Shown here: positions 51,501 through 58,975 of the stretch, piece after piece
Position numbering within the stretch: the first letter of the stretch is position 1
Layout of the letters: every line of letters starts with the position of its first letter
Assembly (NCBI GenBank): GCA_964488355.1
Contig: CAZAUJ010000001.1
Span: 62,001 to 126,000, forward strand
Source: Thermoanaerobaculum sp964488355
Lineage (GTDB): Bacteria > Acidobacteriota > Thermoanaerobaculia > Thermoanaerobaculales > Thermoanaerobaculaceae
Length of the DNA: 64,000 nucleotides
Direction of reading: 5' to 3'
Translations under genes and position numbers: made by a program
Notes under the pieces: model-generated
What the model saw: the letters and a program-made list of their open reading frames with translations, nothing else
What the model was told of the DNA's origin: nothing
The model's database searches: none

Positions 51501-51696
51501 GCGTGGCCACGGAGCTGGCCATGGTTTCCGGGCTGGCCCCGGGCAAGCTGGCGGAAACTTGAATCACGGGAAAATCCACGTTGGGCAAGTCGGAAACGGG
51601 CAGCAGGCGGTAGGCAAACAGACCAAAGAACAACACCGCCCCCATCACCAGGGTGGTCATGACCGGACGACGGATGAAAACCTCGGAAAGGTTCAC
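48556..51696 (-). CDS. RND multidrug efflux inner-membrane transporter (HAE1 family)
   Basis: 1046 residues, same size as AcrB (1049). Twelve membrane helices; MNLSEVFIRRPVMTTLVMGAVLFFG at the N-terminus, porter-domain motif VVDDAIVMLENI with the two helix-4 proton-relay Asp residues, and the second-half FVGVIMLVGLVKKNGIIMVDFALEAQR with the helix-10 Lys. It exports drugs or toxic compounds by proton antiport. GTG at 51696 overlaps the adaptor stop (GTGA). Last gene of the tetR-led operon. Confidence 0.96.
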   Translation of the reverse strand: MNLSEVFIRRPVMTTLVMGAVLFFGLFAYRLLPVSDLPNVDFPVIQVSASLPGASPETMASSVATPLEREFSTISGLEAMTSTNFLGNTNISLQFALDRNLDAAAQDVQAAIARAVRQLPQDMPSPPIYRKVNPADQPILYVALTSPTLPLYALDEYAETMLAQQISMVSGVAQVQVYGAQKYAVRVQVDPTKLQAFGLGLDEVAQAVRQANVNLPAGTLWGASKAFTVQARGQLYTAEAYRPLIVAYRDGRPIRLEALGRVLDSVENDKTAAWFVDSRAVVLAIQKQPGTNTVAVAGAVRQLLPKFRQQLPASVSLHVVFDRSESIRASVRDVQFTLLFTLFLVVVVIFLFLRNASATLIPSLAMPLSIVGTFAVMYLLGFSLDNLSLMALTLSVGFVVDDAIVMLENIVRHMEMGKSPWQAALDGSAEVGFTIVSMTLSLAAVFIPVLFLGGIVGRLFREFAVTIGVAVLISGFVSLSLTPMMSSRFLLPANREQGWHQASERLFARMLALYEKGLAWSLSHRPHVLGATVLVSLAAVWLLVRIPKGFLPLEDTGQLFGFTEANEGISFEAMSAHQQALAQVVKADPAVEGFMSSVGRGGLAAPNTGVLFIRLKDRKEREDAFTVLARLRPKLAQVPGIRAFLQVPPPINLSGRPTQSQYQLTLQSPDTELLYRVAPEFEEKLRAVPQLVDVTSDLRLKNPQITVEIDRDRATSFGVTAEAIEDALYAAFGPRQISTIYAPTNQYRVLLEVLPEFQRDPRALSLVYVRSRRGQLVPLESVARLKRELGPLSVNHAGQLPAVTVSFNLAPGVALGHAVAAVQEVARQTLPATVTTSFQGLAQAFRSSMAGLGLLLVMAILVIYLVLGILYESFIHPFTILSALPLAAVGALVTLMLFGSELNVYAFVGVIMLVGLVKKNGIIMVDFALEAQRQGLDRLQAIFDACIVRFRPIMMTTMAALFGTLPIAVGYGAGAEARRPLGLAVVGGLLFSQLLTLFVTPVVYTYMGALQDRLAKTFSFLRTRGSATTHGHSSPEVSGPAGRVAQ

Positions 51697-52790
51697 AGGG
51701 ACCGCGCCTCCACTTTCGTCCCCGGGACCAGACGGATTTGCCCGTCTGTGACCACCGTCTCGCCTTCAGCTACACCCTCGGAAACCAGCGCTTCCTCACC
51801 CACGGTGGCGTGCACGCTCACGCGCCGCAAGCTCACGGTGTTGTCCTCCTGCACAACAAACAGGCTATCGCCTTGCTGCGCCGGGATGATGGCGGACAGA
51901 GGCACCACAAGGGCTGCCTTTTCCTCCCCCAGGTGCAACAGCACGTCCACAAACTGGCCCGGCCAGAGGGTGCCGTCTTCGTTGGCAAAGCGGGCCTTGA
52001 GCAAGATGGTTCCCGTGCGGCTGTCCACGGTGTTATCCACGAAGCAAACCTGGCCCTTGGCTGGCAGCACCCCATCGCTGCGCACCCGAGCCTCCACTAC
52101 TAGCCCCGACACCTGGGCGCGCTGCACGTCAGCCAAGTAGGTCTCGGGGATGGAGAAGCTCACATCCACCGGCGAAACCTGCACGATGGTCACCAGGGGC
52201 TTGTCATCGTTGGCTTTCACCAGGTTTCCCGGGTGCACGAGGAGTTCGCCCGCGCGCCCGGCAAGGGGCGCGGTCACGGCGCAGTAGGAAAGTTGGAGGC
52301 GGGCTAGGTCCACCGCCGCTTGGTCCGCCGCGATCGCAGCTTTCAGCTGCAACACGTTGGCGCGCGCTTGGTCCAGCTGCTCTTGGGTGATGAAGTCCTT
52401 CGCCACCAGCGCCTGTGCCCGCACCAGGTCGGCCTCGGCCTTGGCCAGCAACGCGTGGTCGCGAGCGAGGCGTGCCTCCGCCTCCTGAAGTGCCGTCTGA
52501 TAAGGTGCACGGTCGATTTCCACCAGCAGCTGACCTTGGCGCACCAGGCTTCCTTCTTGGAAGTGCACACCGGTAATCACGCCGCCCACGCGAGGGCGCA
52601 CCTGCACCATACGAGGGGAAACCACGGTCCCCACGCTGCGCACCAGCCTCGGCACGTTCTTTCTTTGAACCTTGGCTGTTTGCACCGGCACCGGGGGCGC
52701 GGCACCGGATTTTTGCCCTGTCCTGTCGTGTCCGCAGGAAGCCAGGCCCAAAAGCGAAGCGAGAAGGACAATGGCCAATCTTTTTACCAC
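51693..52790 (-). CDS. RND efflux adaptor lipoprotein (AcrA-like)
   Basis: 365 residues. Lipobox LGLASC ends at Cys19, so it is probably a lipid-anchored periplasmic adaptor. Lipoyl halves RVGGVITGVHFQEGSLVRQGQLL and CAVTAPLAGRAGELLVHPGNLV flank a helical hairpin. A TTG two codons upstream also opens the frame, but GGAG is seven bases before the GTG at 52790 and one base before the TTG, so GTG is used. Its first 7 bases overlap the end of the channel gene. Confidence 0.94.
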   Translation of the reverse strand: MVKRLAIVLLASLLGLASCGHDRTGQKSGAAPPVPVQTAKVQRKNVPRLVRSVGTVVSPRMVQVRPRVGGVITGVHFQEGSLVRQGQLLVEIDRAPYQTALQEAEARLARDHALLAKAEADLVRAQALVAKDFITQEQLDQARANVLQLKAAIAADQAAVDLARLQLSYCAVTAPLAGRAGELLVHPGNLVKANDDKPLVTIVQVSPVDVSFSIPETYLADVQRAQVSGLVVEARVRSDGVLPAKGQVCFVDNTVDSRTGTILLKARFANEDGTLWPGQFVDVLLHLGEEKAALVVPLSAIIPAQQGDSLFVVQEDNTVSLRRVSVHATVGEEALVSEGVAEGETVVTDGQIRLVPGTKVEARSL

Positions 52791-54214
52791 GGCCAAGCTC
52801 CTTTTTGCCCCAAGCGGGACGGTGGGGTAAGCGAGCCGCAGGCGCGGGCCAGCGCGGTGAGAGCCAAAAGGTAATCCGCCCGCGCGCGCACCTCTTCAGC
52901 TCGCGCTTGCGCCAAGACCGATTGCGCTTGCGTGACGTCCAGCATGCTGCCCACCCCCTGTTGGTAACGTCCCTCAGCCACCTGCTGGGTCTGTTCTGCT
53001 GCCGCCAGCAGCTCGGAAGCCGCCGCGAGCTTGGCCCGGGCCGTGGCCACTTGGTAGTAGGCGTTCCAGACTTCTAAGCTGGCCTGCTGTTCAATGACTT
53101 CCCTCGCTGCCTGCGCTTGCTCCGCCTGCGCTTGGGCTTGCTGCACGCTGAAGCTGCGCTCAAAACCGGTGAACAACGGCAGGCGCAGGGCAAGGCTGAG
53201 GCTCCAGTTGTCGCCGTAGCGCCTGGCCTCGGCGGGCTGGTAGTAGCTCCTGGCGGCGGAGGCGGAAAACACCAGCGAGGGCAGCCCTTCGGCCTTGGAA
53301 GCTTGATACTTGGCTTGCGCCTGACGTTCCAACGCCCGTGCCCTTTGCACTTCTGGGCGAGCCAGTAACGCGTGAGCCACCAGGTCCTCCACCTTTTCCA
53401 CCTGGCGAAGCTCTGGAAGTTGGGGAAGGGTCGCCGTCACCTGGATGGCCGCCGTCGGAGGAAAACCCATGGCGGTCACCAACGCTCCGCGGACCGCTTC
53501 CACCTGGCCCTCCAGCGAAGCCTGCTGGAGATGTGCCTGGGCCAAAGCCGTTCGGGCTTGCAGCACGTCCAGGATGGTGGCTAAGCCCACTTCCTTCCGT
53601 GCCTCGGCCGCTTCCACGTGCTTGCGGGCGTCCTCTACGCCGGCCTTGGCCGCCTCACACAGCGCCTGCGTGGTCAGGTAGGAAAAGTAGGCCTTGGTTA
53701 CTTGGTATGTGACCTCTTGCACGGTGGCGTTGTGGGCAAAATCGGCGGCCAACAACGCTTGAAAGGCCTCTTCCACCCGCGCGCTGCGCCCCCCAAGGTC
53801 CAAAAGCAGGTAGGTTAAGCTGAGGGCAGGCCCGTAGGTGGTTTGCTGAAAACCGAAACGGCCACCCACAGCCCACTGGCTCAACCTTGTGAAGCTGAAA
53901 CTCGCGTCCACGGTGGGGTAATAGGCCGCGTGCTTGCGCCCCAGCTCGGCTGCGGCTGCCTTGGCTGCCGTCCACGAGGCGCGGGTTTGCGGGTTGTTGG
54001 CGAGCGCCACCGCGAGCACATCGGCAAGGGTTACCTTTTCCGGCAGGTTCGGCAGGGGAGGAGGCGATGGCGCGGGGGTGGGCTCCAGGGAAAGCGTCAC
54101 CGCCTCCTGCGGCGAACTGGGCCATGGGCCGGGCAAGGGCGGGGAAGCCAGCCCCACGGCCGCGCTCCAGCCGGCGGCGACCACCAGCAGGCAGAAACAG
54201 ATCAGCTTCCTCAC
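52784..54214 (-). CDS. TolC-family outer-membrane channel of the RND system
   Basis: 476 residues. Signal peptide at about 1-24, a Pro-rich segment at 40-58 (PTPAPSPPPLPNLP), then two TolC repeats: LADVLAVALANNPQTRASWTAAKAAAAELGR and LVAHALLARPEVQRARALERQAQAKYQASKAEGLPSL. The reading frame opens 12 codons earlier, inside tetR, but GTG at 54214 overlaps the tetR stop (GTGA), has AAGGGGA six bases upstream and starts the signal peptide. Exit duct for the RND pump encoded downstream. Confidence 0.93.
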   Translation of the reverse strand: MRKLICFCLLVVAAGWSAAVGLASPPLPGPWPSSPQEAVTLSLEPTPAPSPPPLPNLPEKVTLADVLAVALANNPQTRASWTAAKAAAAELGRKHAAYYPTVDASFSFTRLSQWAVGGRFGFQQTTYGPALSLTYLLLDLGGRSARVEEAFQALLAADFAHNATVQEVTYQVTKAYFSYLTTQALCEAAKAGVEDARKHVEAAEARKEVGLATILDVLQARTALAQAHLQQASLEGQVEAVRGALVTAMGFPPTAAIQVTATLPQLPELRQVEKVEDLVAHALLARPEVQRARALERQAQAKYQASKAEGLPSLVFSASAARSYYQPAEARRYGDNWSLSLALRLPLFTGFERSFSVQQAQAQAEQAQAAREVIEQQASLEVWNAYYQVATARAKLAAASELLAAAEQTQQVAEGRYQQGVGSMLDVTQAQSVLAQARAEEVRARADYLLALTALARACGSLTPPSRLGQKGAWPW

Positions 54215-54876
54215 GCAGGTTCCCCTTGGGCCTCGGCTGTCGCTAGGCACCGAATGCCCCCTTCGGTGAACTCCACGATGTGGTCCACCAGCCTCCGGCC
54301 GGACGAGGTGAGCCAGGCCGCTTTGGCAGGTGCGAACAGGTGCAGATGAATCACCTGGACCAGCTGGGCTACGAAGGAGTAGGTCACCAGCGGGATCCGC
54401 TCCTTGGGCAATTTGGGGACTGCCGCCTGCAGCGCCGCTGCTAGGGCCTCCTGCGCCGGGGCAATGAGCTCGCGCTGCATAAGGTCCTGGGGCAACAGCG
54501 GCTGCATCATCTCACGCACCAGCAGGCGCAGCTTGACCTCGCCTCCCTCCTCGAGAAAAAAGGGCCCCAGGAAAGCCTGGGCGAAGGTGGCAAGCACGTC
54601 CCGCAGCTGTGGGTGACCACCTTTTTCCTTCAAGAGCTGCTGCATGCTCTCCACCCGACGGCCGGCCAGCTCGCGAAAAAGTTGGCGCATCACCGCCTCG
54701 TACAGCTTCTCCTTGCTGCCGAAGTGGTAGCTCACCGAGGCGACGTTGCAGCGAGCCAAGTTGGTCAGCTCGCGCACAGACGTTTCGACGAAGCCATGGC
54801 GAGCGAAAAGGTCCATGGCGGCAGCAAGAATCCGCTGGCGCGTTGCGTCCCCGGATGCGGTGTCCTTTGGCCCCAT
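54211..54876 (-). CDS. TetR/AcrR-family repressor of the efflux operon
   Basis: 221 residues. N-terminal helix-turn-helix: TRQRILAAAMDLFARHGFVETSVRELTNLARCNVASVSYHFGSKEKLYEAVM at about 13-64, a standard TetR domain. The ligand domain resembles the CerR/DUF1956 group (LVREMMQPLLPQDLMQRELIAP). A TTG two codons further up is open, but ATG at 54876 is six bases after the TAGCTT -10 box and is the likely first base of a leaderless transcript. An 18-bp palindrome sits between the -35 and -10 boxes. It heads the operon, so autorepression of tetR and the pump is likely. Confidence 0.93.
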   Translation of the reverse strand: MGPKDTASGDATRQRILAAAMDLFARHGFVETSVRELTNLARCNVASVSYHFGSKEKLYEAVMRQLFRELAGRRVESMQQLLKEKGGHPQLRDVLATFAQAFLGPFFLEEGGEVKLRLLVREMMQPLLPQDLMQRELIAPAQEALAAALQAAVPKLPKERIPLVTYSFVAQLVQVIHLHLFAPAKAAWLTSSGRRLVDHIVEFTEGGIRCLATAEAQGEPA

Positions 54877-54882
54877 ACTCAA

Positions 54883-54911
54883 AAGCTAAACAAACGATTG
54901 TTTAATGTCAA
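54883..54911 (-). promoter_or_regulatory. Promoter of the tetR-efflux operon
   Basis: On the minus strand TTGACA (54906-54911), 17 bases, TAGCTT (54883-54888), then six bases and the ATG at 54876. The -35 hexamer includes the TGA stop codon (54908-54910) of the upstream membrane-protein gene. Confidence 0.8.
54887..54904. promoter_or_regulatory. Probable TetR operator, 18-bp palindrome
   Basis: TAAACAAACGATTGTTTA: arms TAAACAA and TTGTTTA are perfectly complementary around a central ACGA. It fills the -35/-10 spacer and overlaps two bases of the -10 box, so a dimer bound here would block RNA polymerase. It is the only AT-rich palindrome in the vicinity. Confidence 0.75.
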
Positions 54912-55549
54912 GGGGCCTCAGAAAACAGCGCCCACAAAATCTTTGTGCGCCACCACTCAGCCAAAAGCCATTTCAAGGCCAAATCTCCCAAGCATAGGCC
55001 TAAACTCCAAGCCACCCAGCGGCCCCGACCTGGCAAGGGGGGGAGGCCTCGGCGCCCCAGCGGCTCCGAAAGCACCACCCCCAAAAGGAGGTAACCGGCT
55101 ACCCGCACCACTGCCCAGGGGTGCCAGCCCACGACCAACGCCCAGCAGTTGCCCGACGCGAGGGCCAGGCCTGCGGTGTAAGCCCCCATCCAGCCCAAAA
55201 GCACGCAGCCCATGGCCAAGCCACCCAGGCCGGCGGTGACCAGGGCCAAGAACGAAAAGCTCAAAAGGTGCAGCAGGTGTTGAGGCAAAAAGCAGGCCAG
55301 GTCCCCCTCGCAACCCTGACCGGTGTCGACCCATGCCAGCATGGCGTGGGCGTAGGACGCTGAGCCGGGGAAAAGGCGTGCGCAGCTTCCTGGCCGGGCA
55401 ATTTCCAGCAGGGCTAAGCCTATCGCCACCAGTCCCGCCCAAACGGCACTGGCCGCCAGCGCCACGCCGCGTCGGTCTCGCCGTAGACCAGCGATCAGTG
55501 CCAACCACGCTGGCAAGCTGAGCACGAGCGGAACGAGCAGGCGCACCAC
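54908..55549 (-). CDS. Integral membrane protein of unknown function
   Basis: 213 residues, about six membrane helices (3-22, 30-48, 90-110, 112-135, 140-162, 175-195). The loop with GSCARLFPGSASYAHAMLAWVDTGQGCEGDLACFL holds three cysteines and lies outside the membrane. I do not recognise a family. The GTG start has CAAACT six to seven bases upstream but no Shine-Dalgarno sequence. Its stop codon lies within the tetR -35 box. It reads into tetR and could also supply some readthrough. Confidence 0.7.
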   Translation of the reverse strand: MVRLLVPLVLSLPAWLALIAGLRRDRRGVALAASAVWAGLVAIGLALLEIARPGSCARLFPGSASYAHAMLAWVDTGQGCEGDLACFLPQHLLHLLSFSFLALVTAGLGGLAMGCVLLGWMGAYTAGLALASGNCWALVVGWHPWAVVRVAGYLLLGVVLSEPLGRRGLPPLPGRGRWVAWSLGLCLGDLALKWLLAEWWRTKILWALFSEAP

Positions 55550-55689
55550 CGCGCAAGTTTGCCAGAGGTGGGGAGGTTTGGTTGCGGTGGGCGGCAGGGA
55601 ACGCGTAACATGGCGGCACCCGCGCGCCTACCCAGGGTCACCAAGGGGTAAAACGCAGGGCCCGGCGATGCGGTGAAGGGAGAAGAGGC

Positions 55690-56091
55690 ATGCTGGAGCA
55701 GCTGTTCTCAGTGGAGGGCCAGGAGAAATTGAAGGCGGCTTTGAGCGGCGATGCGGAGCTCGTGCGCCTGGCGCAGGGTTGGACGGTACGTGTAGCCCTG
55801 GTCTTGGAAAAAGACAACCGGGAGCTGCACACGTTGAGCCTTGCTCTGGCCGACGGACGGCTGCAGAGCTTGGGCGCTGTCGCTGGCCCACCGGCGCCAG
55901 ATGCCGACTACGTGCTGGCGGCGCCCGAGGGGGTTTGGAAGGCGGTGCTGGCTGGCCAAATGGACCCGGTGGCGGCCGTTTTTACCGGGAAGTTGCAGGT
56001 TAAGCAGGGCAACGTGATGAGCCTGGCCTCTCGCGTGCCCGCCCTCCGCAGACTCATGCAGCTGGCCAAGGAAGCGGTTGCCAGCTCGTGA
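55690..56091 (+). CDS. SCP2 sterol-binding-like domain protein
   Basis: 133 residues. SCP2 fold: LAQGWTVRVALVLEKDNRELHTLSLALADGRL, then DADYVLAAPEGVWKAVLAGQMDPVAAVFTGKLQVKQGNVMSLASRVPALRRLMQL, the conserved GKLxxxG...L helix. These domains bind lipids or acyl-CoA. A GGGAGA Shine-Dalgarno sequence lies upstream of the ATG. Sixteen bases upstream of the NadB-like gene, so probably the same transcript. Confidence 0.88.
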   Translation: MLEQLFSVEGQEKLKAALSGDAELVRLAQGWTVRVALVLEKDNRELHTLSLALADGRLQSLGAVAGPPAPDADYVLAAPEGVWKAVLAGQMDPVAAVFTGKLQVKQGNVMSLASRVPALRRLMQLAKEAVASS

Positions 56092-56107
56092 AGACCCTCC
56101 CTTGAGC

Positions 56108-57532
56108 GTGGAGCAGCCGCGCCAACCTTTGCGGGTTGTAGTGGTCGGTTCAGGCCTGGCGGGCCTTACGTGCGCTCGCCAGCTGGTGGAGGCCGGAGCA
56201 GAGGCGACCATCCTCACTGCCGGCTATGTGGGGCGGGACGGAGCCAGCGAGCGCGTTCATCACTTGGCACCCTGGATTCTCCTCAACGCTCCCTGCCAGC
56301 GGGGCGATAGCCCGGAGCGCTACCTCGCCGACTTGAGGGAGGCCGGTCGTGGCCGGGAGCGCCCTGGTGTTGCCGAGGTCTTCGCCCAAAAAGCCCCAGA
56401 AGCGGCCAAGGAGCTGGTGCGCCTGCTCCAGCTGCAGCCCTTGGATGAGCGACCCTTGCAGCTTCCCGGCAACTCGTTTCCGCGGGGCAGGCGCTACCTG
56501 CCTTCATCCGGTGGCCTGCTGCTGGCGCCGCTTCTACGACGCCTAGCCGGCCGCGCCCGCATTTGCGAGCGGTGCCTGGCGGTGGGTCTGGAGCAAGCGG
56601 CGGGAAGGGTGGTGGCGGTTTGGGCTTTTCACCGCCACGATGAATCCCTGCGCCGCCACCCAGCGGATGCGGTGGTGCTGGCTTGCGGGGGGGTAGGCGC
56701 CCTCTTCGGCCCATCCACCGTCCCCCGCTGGTGCCGGGGCTCCGCCTTGAGCTTGGCTTCCCTTGCCGATGCCGTGCTGCACCAGCCGCACCTGACGCAG
56801 GTCCTGCCGGTCTTGGCTTTACCGCCGGTTTTTTTTCCCACCACCGCCGCCCTTTTAAGCGCCCACATTGAGGTGGCAGGGGAGCCTTTGCCACCGGCCG
56901 CCGACCTTTTCAGCCTGACACACACCCTGGCTTGTGCGCTGCGGCAGGGTAAGCCAGCATGGGCGCAGCTGCGGCCTCACGACATGGAACTGCTTCCCAG
57001 CTGGGCTCGCGAGCTGACCGGCAGTCGGGGCCAAAAACCCTTCCCCCTGTCTTTGGCCGTACACCACGGCATCGGAGGCGTGGCCATGGATGCCCACGGG
57101 CGCACCTCGGTGCCAGGTCTCTACGCCTGCGGCGAGGCAGCAGGCGGCGTGCAAGGTGCCGTACGGCTGGTGGGGACGGGGCTTTTGGAAGCGCACATTT
57201 TTGCCCTGGAGGCGGCCAAAGCCATCCTGCGGGATGCGCCCAAGCTCGGACCTGCGCCGGCCTCGGGGGAGCCGCGCCTCCTGCCGGTCCCGCTTGACGC
57301 TGCCGCACTGGAGGCCCACCTTGATAGGTGGATGGCAAAGCTGGCGGTGATTCGTCCAGCGGAGGAGGTTGCCCAGTGTCTGGCGCAGCTGAAGAATTGG
57401 CCACTGGCAGAAAAGGGCGGATCTTCGAGCTGGCTTGCGGCGCTGCGGCTGCGCGCGGCACAGGTGGTCTTGGCTTCCCAGCTGGATGAGAACCAGCAAA
57501 TCGCGGAGGTGCCTCGTGAACAGCTACGGTGA
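56108..57532 (+). CDS. NadB/FrdA-like FAD-dependent oxidoreductase, divergent
   Basis: 474 residues. FAD-binding VVVVGSGLAGLTCARQLVEAG at the N-terminus, then a succinate-dehydrogenase/L-aspartate-oxidase-like core: DAVVLACGGVGALFGPST, VHHGIGGVAMDAHGRTSVPGLYACGEAAGGVQGAVRLVGTGLLEAHI. The QFHPT motif that carries a catalytic His in typical L-aspartate oxidases is replaced by LTQVLPV, and the usual RLASNSLLE is RLVGTGLLE. So aspartate oxidation is doubtful; it may be another flavin dehydrogenase. GTG at 56108 is used; TTG at 56102 or 56078 also possible, none with a clear Shine-Dalgarno sequence. Confidence 0.75.
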   Translation: MEQPRQPLRVVVVGSGLAGLTCARQLVEAGAEATILTAGYVGRDGASERVHHLAPWILLNAPCQRGDSPERYLADLREAGRGRERPGVAEVFAQKAPEAAKELVRLLQLQPLDERPLQLPGNSFPRGRRYLPSSGGLLLAPLLRRLAGRARICERCLAVGLEQAAGRVVAVWAFHRHDESLRRHPADAVVLACGGVGALFGPSTVPRWCRGSALSLASLADAVLHQPHLTQVLPVLALPPVFFPTTAALLSAHIEVAGEPLPPAADLFSLTHTLACALRQGKPAWAQLRPHDMELLPSWARELTGSRGQKPFPLSLAVHHGIGGVAMDAHGRTSVPGLYACGEAAGGVQGAVRLVGTGLLEAHIFALEAAKAILRDAPKLGPAPASGEPRLLPVPLDAAALEAHLDRWMAKLAVIRPAEEVAQCLAQLKNWPLAEKGGSSSWLAALRLRAAQVVLASQLDENQQIAEVPREQLR

Positions 57533-57755
57533 CCAGGCCTTGGAAGCACGGGTTCGCGCGGCCTTTGAAGCCATGCCTGCCTGCGAGCTAAAACGGGCCC
57601 TGGGAGAGCTAGTGGTCGCTTGGGCTTACCACCTGCAGCACGTTCGCTGCTTCGAAAGCCAAGCTGACGGCGCGCCCTGCCAAGACGTGGAACCCGACTG
57701 CGTCAGCTGCTTAGGTCTTCCAGAGGCGCTACAGCGTTGGACCCGCGCCCGCTAA
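57516..57755 (+). CDS. Small cysteine-containing protein, function unknown
   Basis: 79 residues, VNSYGDQALEARVRAAF to the end. Five cysteines, three in the C-terminal half as CQDVEPDCVSC, possibly a metal site. GGAGG is six bases before the GTG, and the gene overlaps the NadB-like gene by 17 bases, so it is coupled to it. I recognise no family. It may be an accessory protein of the flavoprotein. Confidence 0.6.
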   Translation: MNSYGDQALEARVRAAFEAMPACELKRALGELVVAWAYHLQHVRCFESQADGAPCQDVEPDCVSCLGLPEALQRWTRAR

Positions 57756-57809
57756 TCCTGCGGCCATCAACAGCCAAGCACAGACCCGGCGAGGAATGAG
57801 CCGCGGCTC

Positions 57810-58869
57810 TCAGAACCGCTTTACCAGCGAGTCGTAAACGGGCCCGTTCTGAGGCCCCCCAACCCGGCGCTCTCCATGGCTGGGACCGCCTAGGGCGCCT
57901 GAGCTATCCAGCACAACCGTCCCCGAGCCCTCGTCAAAGTGGTAAAGGGCTGCGGTGTCGGGATCAGGGGTAAAGGGCGCGGTGGGCGGGGAAAAGCTGG
58001 CGTTATAGCGGATCGTGGAGGAAAAACGCACCTCGTCCAGCCAGCCGCTGAAAGAGGGATAGGTGGAGGGATCGTAGTCGTGTTTTTCCGCGCCAAAGAC
58101 CACAAAGGGATCGTTGGGCCAGGAACTACTCTGGCCCGGTCGGTAGGAGACGTTGCCGGCCGGCCCAAAGACTGAGCCCTCAAGGGAGCCGTCCACAAAG
58201 ATGCCCATGAGCCCATCGGCCCGGCGAGTAACCGCCACATGATGCCAGGAGTTGGCCGTGAGGGCGCTGCTGCTGCACATGGTTGCGCCGCTGGTCCCGT
58301 TGTGGACGCCAAAGGCAATACGGTTGCCGTAGAGGGAAATGCCAAAATCCCCGTACTCGGGGGTTCCAAAGATGTCCCGATCGATCACGATGTTGCCGTA
58401 AATCCAGGTGTCCGTTCCCTCCGTACAAGGGCCACTGGTGTTTTCGCCCGGGTTAAAGCGGATCCAAAACTCGATGGTCAAGTCACCGACCCCCACGTTC
58501 ACAGGTAGGGAGTGGGAGCCAACCACCAAAGGCACCTTGACCCGGTCCACGTCGTTGGCCCCTGTGCCGTAGAACCGAAGGCTGTAGGTCGCGGGGGGCG
58601 GGGTGGGAGTAGGGNNNNNNNNNNNNNNNNNNNNNNNNNNNNNNNNNNNNNNNNNNNNNNNNNNNNNGCGTGGGAGTCGGCGTGGGTGCGGGGGTTGGGG
58701 TGGCGCGCGGAACGCGCAGCAGCTTTCGTATGGGTCGGTAGAGGGCGCTCTGGATGAGAAACCCATGGGCGCTGACGTGGTCGCGAAGGTCGATTTTTCC
58801 TTTTCCAAGGCAAGAGAAGCCCCACAGGACAGCCACCAAACCTACCGCAGCTCGGTGCAGAGGACCCAT
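57810..58869 (-). CDS. Secreted LamG/concanavalin-like lectin-domain protein with Pro-Thr linker (assembly gap inside)
   Basis: The N-terminal part (58869 down to the gap) encodes a signal sequence (about 1-23) followed by 35 residues and a Pro-Thr repeat (ATPTPAPTPTPT). After the N run the reading continues in another frame as PTPTPPPATYSLRFYG, then a LamG-type beta-sandwich: GDLTIEFWIRFN, SWHHVAVTRRADGLMGIFVDG, GWLDEVRFSSTIRYN, ALYHFDEGSGTVVLDSSG. It binds glycans or other surfaces in known cases. The frames agree only if the true gap length leaves remainder 1 on division by 3, so 53 Ns is not exact. GGAG precedes the ATG by four bases. Confidence 0.8.
58615..58667. other. Assembly gap (53 N)
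   Basis: A run of 53 N in the Pro-Thr-coding repeat of the LamG gene. Both edges are GC-rich tandem-like sequence that a short-read assembler would collapse. True length is unknown. Confidence 0.99.
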
Positions 58870-58975
58870 CTATCTCCAAAATATTTGCCGAGGCGCAAAA
58901 ATTTCCGCGCAACGGCAAACAGCAAGGCCCGGGCGTAACCGCCCAAGCCACTCTGAGCAGCGCCAGCAGCGACCC

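Noticed and set aside
53338..53712. Plus-strand proline-rich frame opposite the TolC gene
   Set aside because: Antisense shadow; Pro/Arg-rich composition reflects GC content.
58615..58667. N run as a repeat or mobile element
   Set aside because: It is an unsequenced gap; the flanks are a coding Pro-Thr repeat.
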